Assembly: GCA_019358835.1 (NCBI GenBank)
Contig: JAHHIH010000004.1
Location: 1-64,000, forward strand
Direction: 5' to 3'
Length of the DNA: 64,000 nucleotides
From: Tildeniella torsiva UHER 1998/13D
GTDB taxonomy: Bacteria; Cyanobacteriota; Cyanobacteriia; Phormidesmidales; Phormidesmidaceae
Part shown: piece by piece, positions 1-7,918 of the stretch
How positions within the stretch are numbered: the first letter of the stretch is position 1
How the letters are laid out: every line of letters starts with the position of its first letter
The notes under the pieces: generated by a model
Database searches by the model: none
What the model was told of the DNA's origin: nothing
What the model saw: the letters and a program-made list of their open reading frames with translations, nothing else
Made by a program: the position numbers and the translations under genes

Positions 1-94
1 GGCCCAAGCAGCGATGGCAGACCTGGAAAAGCAGTTCCGTCGTTTACCAGGGTTAGAAAAGTGGTTCGTCGAAATCACCCCACAGCCTGCCTAG
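1..94 (+). CDS. C-terminal fragment of an unidentified protein
   Basis: An open frame enters from the left edge and ends at a TAG at 92-94, giving about 30 residues with a charged, amphipathic character (Lys-Gln-Phe-Arg-Arg, then Leu-Glu-Lys-Trp-Phe). A TAA follows immediately. I do not recognise the family. It is in a different frame from the Cache/HAMP remnant that begins about 15 bases later, so it may be the end of an upstream gene or a shifted piece of the same broken gene. The upstream sequence is needed to decide. Confidence 0.25.
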   Translation, partial: AQAAMADLEKQFRRLPGLEKWFVEITPQPA

Positions 95-110
95 TAAATG
101 GATACTTTAT

Positions 111-875
111 TTGCTGGAGCACTCTAACCACAGCGGCGAGGCCTTTATTGTCAACGCTCAGCAAGAGTTGATTGCCTCTACAGACGTGGCTGAAGTGATG
201 CCGACCCAGGGGCAAGACTCCGCTGAACCTCATCTCCAGCAGCTGGAGACGGTAGAAAACCCGTTGCTGAGAATTGCCAGCCAAACCCTGCGAGATCAGG
301 GCATCGACCTGGAGGGGCTAGACGAACTCCAGCGATTTGCCTTTAAAGACCCGGCCACGGGGGAGCGCTACTTGATCGCGTTTACCCCGCTAGAGCAACT
401 GGACTGGGTGGTGGGCACGGTTATACCCGAGTCGAGCTACCTGGTGGAGGTCAACCGCAATAAGCGCATTCTACTGGGCGTGATCGCTATATTTACGGGG
501 CTAACGGCTGGGGCGGCAGTGCTCATAGCCGATCGCCTGATTGCCCGCCCGGTGCTCGGCATCGCTCGAAGGGCAGCCGCTATTGAGGCGGAGACGTTTG
601 AGCTGGGCCAGCTAGGGGCGATCGCCCACCGCACCGACGAAATTGGCCAGCTTGCCCGCGTCTTTGACCGCATGGCCCAGCAGGTCTACAGTCGCGAACA
701 AAAGCTAAAGCAGCAGGTGCGCGACCTCCGCATTGAAATTGACGAGGCCAAGCGCCAAAAGCAGGTACAGGACATAGTCGAAACCGATTTCTTTCAAGAG
801 TTGGTGGCCAAAGCCCAAGTGCTGCGCGATCGCAACAGCAGCAAGACCGCGATCGCTGACCCTAAACGCCTTTGA
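111..875 (+). pseudogene. 5'-truncated Cache-TM-HAMP sensor protein
   Basis: The frame encodes the tail of an extracellular Cache domain (the SGEAFIV...ELIAST pattern near the N-terminus, then LDWVVGTVIP). One membrane helix follows at about residues 120-145 and a HAMP domain at about 146-200. It closes with a charged coiled coil ending in a DFFQEL-type motif that I associate with the natural C-terminus of cyanobacterial Cache/HAMP proteins. Such proteins normally carry a first membrane helix and a full double Cache domain, totalling over 500 residues. Here a stop at 54-56 cuts off the N-terminal half, and the only available starts (TTG near 111) fall inside the Cache fold. It is therefore probably a non-functional remnant. 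A frameshift or a rearrangement outside the window are alternatives. Confidence 0.55.
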
Positions 876-1459
876 GCGGTAGACCGCCTGATTCTGAATT
901 GGGTGAGTCAAAGAATGAAACGTCGCTCACAAAGATAATTCTCCTTGGTGCGCTGATAGATTTTGCTCGCGGCGGCTTGGTGCTGGCGCGCGACGGAGTC
1001 CTGCACGAAATCATTGGTCGATTTAGGTATCGGCAAATTCGCGCTTTGATCGTTGGCGTATTTGGGAATGCGAAGGTAGAGCAGCATGGGTTTTCTCTGC
1101 TAGGTGTTTAGTGCATGACTTTGATGGCGCTACAAACCTTGCGCCTCGATATACTACAACGTACTACAAGATGTTGCGAATCGACAAGGTGCGATCGCTT
1201 CTAGGAGCACAACCCATAGCGTTAGCGATCGGACATCTCCCCAAATCACAAAGGATTTGGGACTTTTAGCAGTTTGGCAAAACTCTGATCGAGCGATCGC
1301 CCTGAGGCATCAATAAGGATTGGCGCAAAGGATTGGCGCAATCGACCACTACACCGAGGGTTTTTCTGTTCTCGGCAGGTCGCTGAAGATGTAGCGCATG
1401 GGCACGTCTTAATCAGCCGGGAAACTAGGGGTTAGGGCAGGGTAGTCCCTATCTCGTTC
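876..1459. other. Gene-poor interval
   Basis: No convincing gene lies in these roughly 580 bases. A 79-codon plus-strand frame (872-1111) and a 55-codon minus-strand frame near 914-1080 show no recognisable domain or good ribosome binding site. Several HIP1-type GCGATCGC sites and a short direct repeat (AAGGATTGGCGCAA-like, around 1315-1340) are visible. The stretch is probably decayed sequence between the broken sensor and the accessory gene block. Confidence 0.5.
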
Positions 1460-1864
1460 CTATCTCATTGACATGACAGGGTAGTTGTAGCTCTCTTTGA
1501 CGACTAATCCATCCTTCCAAAAGCCAATTGAGAGCTGGTTACTTTGGTTGTCAATCAACTGCTCGCCAACCTTTATCGTGAAATCGTTGTACCAGTTAGA
1601 CACTACGACAAAGTCATAATCTTGGTCTGCCGAAACGGCGATGTCTTGGCTGATCAAGCTCGACTGTCTAAACTCAACCAGCATGTCTCTAAAGAAGACC
1701 TCTCTACCCTGGCGGCAGGCCTCTTTGCCCGAGGTCACAGTTCCATCTCCCTCGATCATGACGATGTTGTCGGCGTAGTATTTCTCCAAAACAGCAGATG
1801 TTTGCAGCGTAGATACCAGGTGATTGATCTCGGTGAGGGTAGTTTGTAGCTCTTCAAGGGTCAT
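1460..1864 (-). CDS. SnoaL-like / NTF2-fold protein
   Basis: This 134-residue protein resembles the SnoaL-like (NTF2 superfamily) fold. It has an N-terminal helix, a YYADNIVMIEGDG-type segment, a helix rich in Arg/Glu, then alternating beta strands (DYDFVVVSNWYNDF, QLSIGFWKDGLV). Members are small isomerases, hydrolases or binding proteins, and the substrate cannot be told from sequence. I chose the ATG at 1864 because an AGGA lies about nine bases upstream. An in-frame ATG at 1912 would add 16 unconserved-looking residues. It is the last gene of the minus-strand accessory block, and its neighbours are also small single-domain enzymes. Confidence 0.7.
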   Translation of the reverse strand: MTLEELQTTLTEINHLVSTLQTSAVLEKYYADNIVMIEGDGTVTSGKEACRQGREVFFRDMLVEFRQSSLISQDIAVSADQDYDFVVVSNWYNDFTIKVGEQLIDNQSNQLSIGFWKDGLVVKESYNYPVMSMR

Positions 1865-1962
1865 AAAGCTGTGTCCTGACGAGTTTAGATCGATGCAGTG
1901 TGCCTGGGTCAAACCGGCTCAGAGGCAGCACCATCTCGCGGCTTGAACCCAAGCGGTTTAGG

Positions 1963-2364
1963 TTAGTCGCAGTTGATCATCCAGGGAGTGCCAAACCGAT
2001 CGACGGCCATACCAAAGCGCTTGGCCCAAAAGGTTTCGGCCAGGGGCATTTGAATGTTGCCGCCCTCGGCCAGGGCGTTGAAAACGCGCTCGGCTTCAGC
2101 GGTATCGGCCACCTGAAGCGAGACCGAAAATCCCTGGGGAGTTGAATACTGCCCAGGCATACAGTCGGATCCCATGATGGCCCAATCGCCAAAATCGAGG
2201 TGGGTGTGCATAATTTTGTGGCTCAGCTCAGGCGGTACTTCTCCCTCGGCAGGGGAACCCGCAAAGGTCAACAAATCGCCCAGGTTGCCGCCCAGGGTTT
2301 GGTGGTAGAACTTGAAGGCCTCTTCGCAGGTGCCATCGAAAAACAGATAGGGATTGACTTGCAT
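1963..2364 (-). CDS. VOC family protein (PhnB/glyoxalase-like)
   Basis: The 133-residue product has the PhnB-type vicinal oxygen chelate pattern. It starts MQVNPYLFFDGTCEEAFKFY, continues with an HTHLDFGDWAIMGSD strand, then SVSLQVADTAEAERVFNALA and a C-terminal FWAKRFGMAVDRFGTPWMIN. This family includes glyoxalase- and bleomycin-resistance-like folds whose individual substrates are mostly unknown. Length and start fit the family, and AAGGAG precedes the ATG at a good distance. It lies in the block of minus-strand detoxification-type genes. Confidence 0.85.
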   Translation of the reverse strand: MQVNPYLFFDGTCEEAFKFYHQTLGGNLGDLLTFAGSPAEGEVPPELSHKIMHTHLDFGDWAIMGSDCMPGQYSTPQGFSVSLQVADTAEAERVFNALAEGGNIQMPLAETFWAKRFGMAVDRFGTPWMINCD

Positions 2365-2537
2365 AACGGTCTCCTTAACGGAAATAAGTTGCGTTGAACG
2401 AAGCTGTTTCGTCGCGTGGGGATGGGGTGCTCCAAAGGTCGTAGGTGAAATTCACAGATAACCCTTAGGGGCCAGATCGCAGTTGGGCAGATGGGTTACC
2501 GACTGGTTTGATACGCAGGGTAGAGATGATGCGCTGC

Positions 2538-3092
2538 TCAGGAATTGACCGGTGCCATGTTCTCCAGAACGGGTGTTGCATCGGCCCAGTCGGCCCGCTC
2601 TAGGCGGTACACCGAGCAGTCATCGTCGCCAAATCGGCGGTGCTCCAAAAACTTAAACCCAAGGCGCTCGTAAAACCGGTGGGCGCGGGTGTTGCTGGTC
2701 AGTGGGTCAATGAGCACGGCGGTGACTAGAGGGTCGGCAAAGCAGCGGGCTAGGGCCAACCGCATCATGGTGGTGCCGTAGCCTTTGCCTAACTCGGTGG
2801 ATTCGCCAATCCAAATGTCGATCGCCCGCAAATTGACTGGTACATCGCCCCAGTAGTGGCTGTCTTCCTGGGCTGGGTCAATAATTTGCACAAAGCCGAT
2901 CGGTCGGCCATGTAGCTCAGCAATTAATTGCTCTCGCCAGGTTGGGGTGTGGGCTAGCTCCGTTTCCCAGCCCCAGTCGTCGTTGGGGTCGGCGGCGATC
3001 ACGTGGGGCTGTTCATCCCAGTGGCGCAGTAGATCTGCGTCGCTCAGGGTAGCGGGCCGCAGGGCAATGGTGATTGACTCAGTCATGGTCAT
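2538..3092 (-). CDS. AAC(6')-like GNAT N-acetyltransferase
   Basis: The protein is an acetyl-CoA-dependent GNAT enzyme of the subgroup that contains aminoglycoside 6'-N-acetyltransferases and RimJ/RimL-like enzymes. Visible features are HWDEQPHVIAADPNDDW near the N-terminus, the acetyl-CoA segment IDIWIGES...LGKGYGT, and a C-terminal SNTRAHRFYERLGF motif followed by EHRRFGDDDC. Several starts are possible: a TTG at 3125 and ATGs at 3110, 3092 and 3086. I chose 3092 because the family begins a few residues before TLRPAT-like sequence. No strong ribosome binding site settles it. An imperfect dyad (TAGTTC...GTACTA) lies about 45 bases upstream. Aminoglycoside activity is possible but not shown. 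Confidence 0.75.
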   Translation of the reverse strand: MTMTESITIALRPATLSDADLLRHWDEQPHVIAADPNDDWGWETELAHTPTWREQLIAELHGRPIGFVQIIDPAQEDSHYWGDVPVNLRAIDIWIGESTELGKGYGTTMMRLALARCFADPLVTAVLIDPLTSNTRAHRFYERLGFKFLEHRRFGDDDCSVYRLERADWADATPVLENMAPVNS

Positions 3093-3181
3093 TACCGGCT
3101 GGTTCAACATTGGCCAACCGCCCAATTAATATAGTTCTTGTGTACTATTTTGTGGGCAAGCGAAATGAATCTTAAAAGCCG

Positions 3182-3757
3182 CTAATGCAGGCGATAGTGA
3201 AGTCGCAACACGCCGTTGTCGTAAACCTTGCGATCGGTTAGTTCGAGGGCTGTTTGCTGAATCTCAACCGCAAACAATGGAATACCCGCACCCATTAAAA
3301 ATGGGTTGACCTTGAGAATCAGTTGATCAATCAGGCGATGCTCAAAGAGCGCGGCAGCTAGATCTGCGCCACCGTAGAGCCAAATGCCCTGCCCTGGCTC
3401 ACGTTTTAGGCTAGACACAACTCCGACGGCATCGGTTGAAATTAGTTCAACGTTCTTGTCGGGGCTGGTTTGCAAGCTGCGCGAAAACACATACTGCTTG
3501 AGGTGGGTATAAGGGCTGGTTACGCCTTCTTTCAGGCCTACATCATAAGTCTTTCTGCCCATTAAAACGGTGTCAAAGCATCGATTCTCGCTAGGGCTAC
3601 CCATAGCATCGCGAAAGTGAGACGGCACCATCTCAGGAAAGTCGCTGAACAAATCAGCAAGATATTTTTCATCTTGAGAAAAGCCATCATGGGAACCATC
3701 TTTGTGGGCAATAAATCCATCAACACTACAAGCGATAAAGTAGGTAAGTTCTCTCAT
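3182..3757 (-). CDS. Dihydrofolate-reductase-fold protein (RibD C-terminal domain)
   Basis: The product has the RibD C-terminal/DHFR-like fold. It opens with ELTYFIACSVDGFIAHKDGS, has the RKTYD motif, a conserved IWLYGGADLAAALFEHRLIDQL block that binds NADPH in relatives, and ends with LHYRLH. Such stand-alone proteins are presumed NAD(P)H-dependent reductases of unknown substrate. I chose the ATG at 3757, where homology begins. The upstream in-frame ATG at 3793 adds 12 residues. A paralogue of the same family (4223-4774) sits one gene away, and the two flank a small membrane protein. Confidence 0.8.
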   Translation of the reverse strand: MRELTYFIACSVDGFIAHKDGSHDGFSQDEKYLADLFSDFPEMVPSHFRDAMGSPSENRCFDTVLMGRKTYDVGLKEGVTSPYTHLKQYVFSRSLQTSPDKNVELISTDAVGVVSSLKREPGQGIWLYGGADLAAALFEHRLIDQLILKVNPFLMGAGIPLFAVEIQQTALELTDRKVYDNGVLRLHYRLH

Positions 3758-3818
3758 GCTGCTGCTTTTTCTTAGTGGAATAGTAGGCATCACTAGCGAT
3801 GCCTAGGAACCTATTTTG

Positions 3819-4208
3819 CTAATCTGGCGAGGCGATTCTAGCTCGCGCGGCTATCAGTACGTTAATGGCTACAGGCAGCACCAGCCAGAAACCGGTATCT
3901 AGATCCAGGCCGATGCCAAAGAGCGCGATCGCGAGCAAGCCCCACCCGGCAAAAGCTGGCAAAGAGCGGCTCAGGTGATGCTCGGTCCAGTGGCACAGAC
4001 CGCCGAAGAGCAGCAGAAAAAATCCAGATAGCAAAAACCAGTAATACCCCCAAATGCGGAGAGCTTCTGGTCGGGCCGTATCAACGACCCCCGCATCCGC
4101 AATGTCTTGCCAGACATCCCCAAATCCAATCAGTTCTGGCCATATTAAGCCGATGAGGCTGTGGAGCAGGGCGATCGCAATGAGGGCGAGTCCGCTGATC
4201 TTTTGCAT
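3819..4208 (-). CDS. Small four-helix membrane protein (DUF6463-like)
   Basis: This 129-residue hydrophobic protein has four probable membrane helices (about residues 4-24, 49-71, 82-98 and 103-121). It starts with a pattern like KISGLALIAIALLHSLIGLIWPEL that I associate with DUF6463; that assignment is from memory and tentative. GGAG precedes the ATG at 4208. The start lies only 14 bases after the stop of the RibD-C gene at 4223-4774, so the two are very likely co-transcribed. Function is unknown. Confidence 0.7.
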   Translation of the reverse strand: MQKISGLALIAIALLHSLIGLIWPELIGFGDVWQDIADAGVVDTARPEALRIWGYYWFLLSGFFLLLFGGLCHWTEHHLSRSLPAFAGWGLLAIALFGIGLDLDTGFWLVLPVAINVLIAARARIASPD

Positions 4209-4222
4209 GGTCTTTTCTCCAG

Positions 4223-4774
4223 TTATCGACCGGGAACTTGGTAGTGCAATTCCACAAAATCTTGGCCATAGGTTTTGGCTGACAGCAGCTTCAGGGGCGG
4301 ATCGACCCGCAGGGGAAACAGGGGAGCGCCGCCGCCCAGGGTGACCGAGGCAATCTGGACGACAATTTCATCTAGCAGCCCAGCGTCGTAGAACTGGCCC
4401 GCCAGGTCGCCGCCGCCGACAACCCACACATTTTTGTCGCCAGCGGCGATCGCCATCTCCCGGAGAAAGGGTTTGACATCGCCGCTGACAAAGCGCACGT
4501 CGGCATGCTCAATCGTTGGCAGCTGGCGCGAGGTGAATACCCAAGACGGCACGTTGTAGGGCCAGGGCTGGGGGCTGTCGGCCTCGGGGGAAAAATCGTG
4601 GTCGTAGATCCACTGGTAGGTGGTAGAGCCCATGGCGATCGCCCCCACGCCCGCCAAAAAATCATCAAACGTGTTCGGCTCTAGCTCGCCAAACTGAAAT
4701 AGCCAGTCGAGGGAATTGTTGTCGTCGGCAATAAAGCCATCCAGGCTGGTAGCCGTGTAGTAAATGGTGGCCAT
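4223..4774 (-). CDS. Dihydrofolate-reductase-fold protein (RibD C-terminal domain)
   Basis: This is a second RibD-C/DHFR-fold protein (183 aa). It has the opening IYYTATSLDGFIADDNNSLDWL, a GSTTYQWIYDH segment in place of the RKTY motif, the NADPH-site block VWVVGGGDLAGQFYDAGLLDEIVV, and a LGGGAPLFP turn typical of the family. The full family length is present. It is the first gene of a probable three-gene run with the membrane protein (14-base gap) and the other RibD-C paralogue. A reductase role is inferred from the fold and the substrate is unknown. Confidence 0.85.
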   Translation of the reverse strand: MATIYYTATSLDGFIADDNNSLDWLFQFGELEPNTFDDFLAGVGAIAMGSTTYQWIYDHDFSPEADSPQPWPYNVPSWVFTSRQLPTIEHADVRFVSGDVKPFLREMAIAAGDKNVWVVGGGDLAGQFYDAGLLDEIVVQIASVTLGGGAPLFPLRVDPPLKLLSAKTYGQDFVELHYQVPGR

Positions 4775-4829
4775 ATCAGACTCTGCGTTCTCCCGGTGTG
4801 GATTTAGGGTTGAAGTCGGCTGGGCTACG

Positions 4830-5693
4830 CTACAAAAGATTCAGGGTTTCAAAGCAGCGACGCGTTAGATCGAGGCGAACTGGGGCATCGGCATCCCTGC
4901 GAATGTCGATGTTGGTGGCAAACAGATAAACGTTGTCCCCTCGTTCTAGATAGCCGACATACCAGCCAATTTGGGGTCGATCGGGCTCTCCCAAGCCAGC
5001 CCAACCGGTCTTGGCCCGCAGCGTGTAGTCGGGGGTGCGCTCGGTAATCATAATGTCTTTGACTGTAGCTACGGTCTGCTCTGAAAAAGGCAATTCGTTG
5101 CGGTGCAGGCGCTGCAAGAATTCAATCTGTTGCTGGGGCGTGATGCGCAAATCGCCCTCTAGCCAGAAGCGGTCGATCGCCTCAGGGCCGCCGATGGTTT
5201 GGTTGCCGTAGCCCGCCTCGCTGACCCACTGCTGCATGCGATCGTGCCCAACCCGCCGCGCCAGCACCTGGTAAAACCAGACGGCGGACAGGTTAAACGC
5301 TGTTCGCATGTTTTGATCTCGATTCCAGGCGGGCACCATGCGCTCAATGCCATCCCAGGTCAAAATAGCCAGATCGTTTGGGATTACCCCAGTTTCAAGC
5401 GCAATCAGCGAGTTGAGAATTTTGAAGGTGGAGGCGGGCAGGAAGGCCTGGCGGTTGCGATCGCGGTTGTACTCATAGGTCACGCCTCGGTTGAGATCTT
5501 GGATGATGATCGCGCCCTCAACCCCAAGATCCTGAAAATGCTGGGCAAAAGCAGCCTCGACTGTTTCTCTTTGCTCAACGGTGGGGGGCGCGATCGCATC
5601 TGCACCAACCTGAGCGGTGGCAGGGGGCATGGGCAGAGCCACTAAGCCGCTCACGGCTAACCCCCAGAACCATTGATAGGCACGATCCACCAT
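4830..5693 (-). CDS. Class D (OXA-type) serine beta-lactamase
   Basis: This is a periplasmic penicillin-hydrolysing enzyme of the OXA family. All hallmark motifs are present in order: the active-site Ser-x-x-Lys as STFK in PASTFKILNSLIAL, Ser-x-Val as SAV, a YGN motif followed by IGG, WLEG of the omega region, and KTG followed by Trp. A signal peptide covers about residues 1-30, with a cleavage-type ATAQ site. The start at 5693 is supported by AGGAG seven bases upstream. A longer frame to 5735 is less likely. It looks intact, so beta-lactam hydrolysis is a reasonable expectation, although peptidoglycan-related roles cannot be excluded. Confidence 0.9.
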   Translation of the reverse strand: MVDRAYQWFWGLAVSGLVALPMPPATAQVGADAIAPPTVEQRETVEAAFAQHFQDLGVEGAIIIQDLNRGVTYEYNRDRNRQAFLPASTFKILNSLIALETGVIPNDLAILTWDGIERMVPAWNRDQNMRTAFNLSAVWFYQVLARRVGHDRMQQWVSEAGYGNQTIGGPEAIDRFWLEGDLRITPQQQIEFLQRLHRNELPFSEQTVATVKDIMITERTPDYTLRAKTGWAGLGEPDRPQIGWYVGYLERGDNVYLFATNIDIRRDADAPVRLDLTRRCFETLNLL

Positions 5694-5743
5694 AAGTGAT
5701 CTCCTATAGAGAACGAATTGGATGGGCGCAGACAAATTTACAT

Positions 5744-5757
5744 AGTACCGAGGTACT
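5744..5757. promoter_or_regulatory. Dyad upstream of the beta-lactamase
   Basis: AGTACC-GA-GGTACT is a perfect 6-bp inverted repeat with a two-base spacer, about 50 bases upstream of the beta-lactamase start. Its size and position suit a dimeric repressor site, and BlaI/MecI-type repressors bind short dyads in comparable places. No blaI-like gene is in the window, so the regulator is unknown. Confidence 0.35.
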
Positions 5758-5838
5758 TGTCTACCCTGCGCAGGGTTGAAGACAGCCAGCGCGATCGGTG
5801 CTAAAGATTCTCAGGTTACTAAACAAGGTTTTGAGGAT

Positions 5839-5860
5839 GGATGGGGCGATCGCCCCATCC
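5839..5860. repeat. 22-bp perfect palindrome centred on HIP1
   Basis: GGATGGGGCGA is followed directly by its reverse complement, so a HIP1 octamer (GCGATCGC) forms the centre of a 22-bp perfect palindrome. It lies downstream of the DUF1772 gene and upstream of the beta-lactamase. It could fold as a hairpin in either transcript, but no T-run follows on either strand. Confidence 0.5.
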
Positions 5861-5926
5861 GTTGTAGCGATGGCTAGACATGGTGTTGATCGGGTGTTGC
5901 CCGAGGGGTGGTAGGCATTGCTCACC

Positions 5927-6415
5927 CTAAGATTTGAGGGAGATCGTGAGCAATGCCGCTGCTGCCAGAGCTGCTGCGGTGCGAACGTGGTTCCACAGCG
6001 TCCAGTTGGTCAGATATTTGGCCCAGAGGGCGGCCCCCTCGGCGCTGTCTGGCTTGACGGCGGCCAGGGCATCGTTGAGCGGCACGTTGAAGGCAATGGT
6101 GACGAGAATAGTGCCTAACAGGTAGAGCAGACTGCCGAGGAGCAGGTACTTAGCGCCGGGCTGATTGCCTTTGGTGAACGAGAAGGCCACTAGTACAAGG
6201 CAGCCCACGGCGGTGCCAAACAGCACCCCCATAAACCAGGGGTTGATGACGGTGATGTTGATCGACTGCATGGTGGCGATGCCCTGGGCAGTCGGTTGCT
6301 GGCCCAGGGCTTTCATAACAAAGGTGGAAAAGGCGAAGAAGGCACCCGCGACCAGCCCGCAGCCTAGGGCGGTGCAGAGTTTGAGGGTGAAGAATCCAGA
6401 ATCAGTAAGGGGCAT
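5927..6415 (-). CDS. DUF1772 (anthrone oxygenase-like) membrane protein
   Basis: This 162-residue protein has four membrane helices. It carries the DUF1772 signatures GIATMQSINITVINPWFM after the first helix and NVPLNDALAAVKPDSAEGAALWAKYLTNWTLWNHVRT before the last. The family includes fungal anthrone oxygenases, but bacterial members are mostly uncharacterised. Family length is complete. It is on the same strand as azoR, starting about 90 bases after the azoR stop, and may share its transcript. A role in redox or xenobiotic handling is only inferred from the neighbours. Confidence 0.85.
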   Translation of the reverse strand: MPLTDSGFFTLKLCTALGCGLVAGAFFAFSTFVMKALGQQPTAQGIATMQSINITVINPWFMGVLFGTAVGCLVLVAFSFTKGNQPGAKYLLLGSLLYLLGTILVTIAFNVPLNDALAAVKPDSAEGAALWAKYLTNWTLWNHVRTAAALAAAALLTISLKS

Positions 6416-6503
6416 GGCATCTCCTAGAGGTGAGGCGTAAGGGGTGCGGCGATCGCCCTGAATGGCACGGCTTTGATCAGCGCACCCCCGCTCAAAATCC
6501 AGC

Positions 6504-7136
6504 TCACGCGGCTACCAGCTGCGCCACCTGGGCCTGGGCCGCCGCAATGGATGCGGCCAAACTTTCGCTGCTGTGCTCGTCGTTCTCGACATGAATGAAG
6601 GTCATGTCGGTGATGCCAATGAATCCGAAGGCGACCCGCAGGTAGGGATCTTGGTGATTCATATGGCCGTAGCGCTCGCCGGGGCCAAAGCCTGACGCTC
6701 CTCGGGCGGTGATGACGAACATTTTTTTGCCGTGGAGCAGCGGTTTGTAGGGGTCTTCGGCATCCTCAGGGTCGATGGTGAAGGTGCGGCCAGTGCGCAC
6801 AATTTGGTCGATATAGGCTTTGAAGGTGCTGGGCACGCTGAAGTTGTACATAGGGCACCCCACGACCACAATATCGGCAGCGATCAGTTCGTCGATGAGG
6901 CGATCGCTCACCTTCAGAGCCTCTCGCAGTTCCGGCGTGCGCTGCTCCTCCGGCGTGTAGGCCGCGACGATCCAGGGTTCATCCACATGGGGTACGGGCT
7001 GGCGACCCACATCGCGATAGGAGACGGTGTCGTGGGGATGGGTCTGCTGCCAGGCTTCGACAAATTCGCGGGTCATGCGGCGAGAGTGAGAGCGATCGCC
7101 TCGCGGACTCGAATCAATCTGTAGAAGATGTGCCAT
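6504..7136 (-). CDS. azoR: FMN-dependent NADH-azoreductase / quinone reductase
   Basis: The 210-residue protein is a flavodoxin-fold AzoR-type enzyme that reduces quinones and azo compounds with NAD(P)H. It has the FMN phosphate loop SSPRGDRSHSR near the N-terminus, PMYNFSVPSTFKAYIDQIVRTGRTF around residues 96-120, and a TARGASG loop near 150. Length matches the family. Cytosolic. Expression of azoR-like genes is often controlled by a nearby regulator. Here an AraC-type gene lies beyond the Uma2 gene, on the opposite strand, and is the obvious candidate. Confidence 0.9.
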   Translation of the reverse strand: MAHLLQIDSSPRGDRSHSRRMTREFVEAWQQTHPHDTVSYRDVGRQPVPHVDEPWIVAAYTPEEQRTPELREALKVSDRLIDELIAADIVVVGCPMYNFSVPSTFKAYIDQIVRTGRTFTIDPEDAEDPYKPLLHGKKMFVITARGASGFGPGERYGHMNHQDPYLRVAFGFIGITDMTFIHVENDEHSSESLAASIAAAQAQVAQLVAA

Positions 7137-7235
7137 GAGGCCTCCAAATCAGTACCCGCTTAGCCTAGGAAACCTGGCGGTTGGGGCGCTATTTGATTCT
7201 TGAGGGACTATCAAAATCTTGCGGTGAACTGGCGA

Positions 7236-7793
7236 TCAATCTAGCAATCGGCGCACAGACGCCTCAATATCTGGGAATAAGAGCGGCGTTACCGTTCCTG
7301 TGGTTAAGGTGACCTCCGATTGATAGTTGCCGTCACGTAAATCTCGCATCACTATCAGCTCCATCTTCTGAAGATTGACAATCCAATACTCAGGAATGCC
7401 TGCGGCAGCATAGGCCTTGGCTTTTGGGTCAGAATCTTTTCTGAGGCTAGTGTTCGAGAACTCAATCAGCCAAAAGATGTTTTCTGGGTAAGGATGGTGC
7501 CTGAGATACTCCCGACCCAACGGCTGTACCACAGCTATGTCAGGCTCAGGCTCTGACTGGGTTGCAGGGATTGTAATGGGTTTGCCTTGCAGTACCTCAG
7601 CCCGACCGCCCAGCAGTTGCTCCAAATATTTGGCGCTGGTGCGGCTGTAGTAGGCGTGAGGTTCTCCTTCGGGGGGCATTTCGATGATTTCTCCGTTCAA
7701 AAGCTCCACTCGGCGATCGCTGAGAATGCCCGCCGCAATCATCTGGTGGTAGTCCTCAAGAGTCCATTTTGCGATCGCAACGTGGGGAGTCAT
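7236..7793 (-). CDS. Uma2 family endonuclease-like protein (DUF820)
   Basis: This is a 185-residue member of the Uma2/DUF820 family of PD-(D/E)XK nuclease-fold proteins, which are greatly expanded in cyanobacteria. Visible are the WTLEDYHQMIAAGIL opening, a GEIIEMPPEGEPHAY segment, the acidic site SEPEPDIAVVQP, and FWLIEFSNTSLRKD with the E-x-S pattern followed by KAKAYAAAGIPEYWIVN. The nuclease role is inferred from the fold. Most copies have no known target. Another copy is at 25046-25621. Confidence 0.85.
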   Translation of the reverse strand: MTPHVAIAKWTLEDYHQMIAAGILSDRRVELLNGEIIEMPPEGEPHAYYSRTSAKYLEQLLGGRAEVLQGKPITIPATQSEPEPDIAVVQPLGREYLRHHPYPENIFWLIEFSNTSLRKDSDPKAKAYAAAGIPEYWIVNLQKMELIVMRDLRDGNYQSEVTLTTGTVTPLLFPDIEASVRRLLD

Positions 7794-7918
7794 CGCTGTT
7801 CTCTGCCGCTATGAAGGTGAGAATTTGCCTATCGCTCCATTCTGACAGATAGACTTAAAGAGCTGGGCAGATTTGCGTGGGCCTGGCTTAACCTATCTCC
7901 CCGGTGGAGAATCTAGCG

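Noticed and set aside
914..1092. 55-codon minus-strand frame starting with Met-Leu-Leu-Tyr-Leu
   Set aside because: Looked protein-like at first, but no family match and no ribosome binding site.
872..1111. 79-codon plus-strand frame after the sensor remnant
   Set aside because: No recognisable domain, no good ribosome site, and its start lies inside the previous gene's end.
3862..4053. Overlapping frame on the minus strand inside the small membrane protein gene
   Set aside because: Shadow of the DUF6463-like gene; Arg/Ser/Ala-rich out-of-frame composition.
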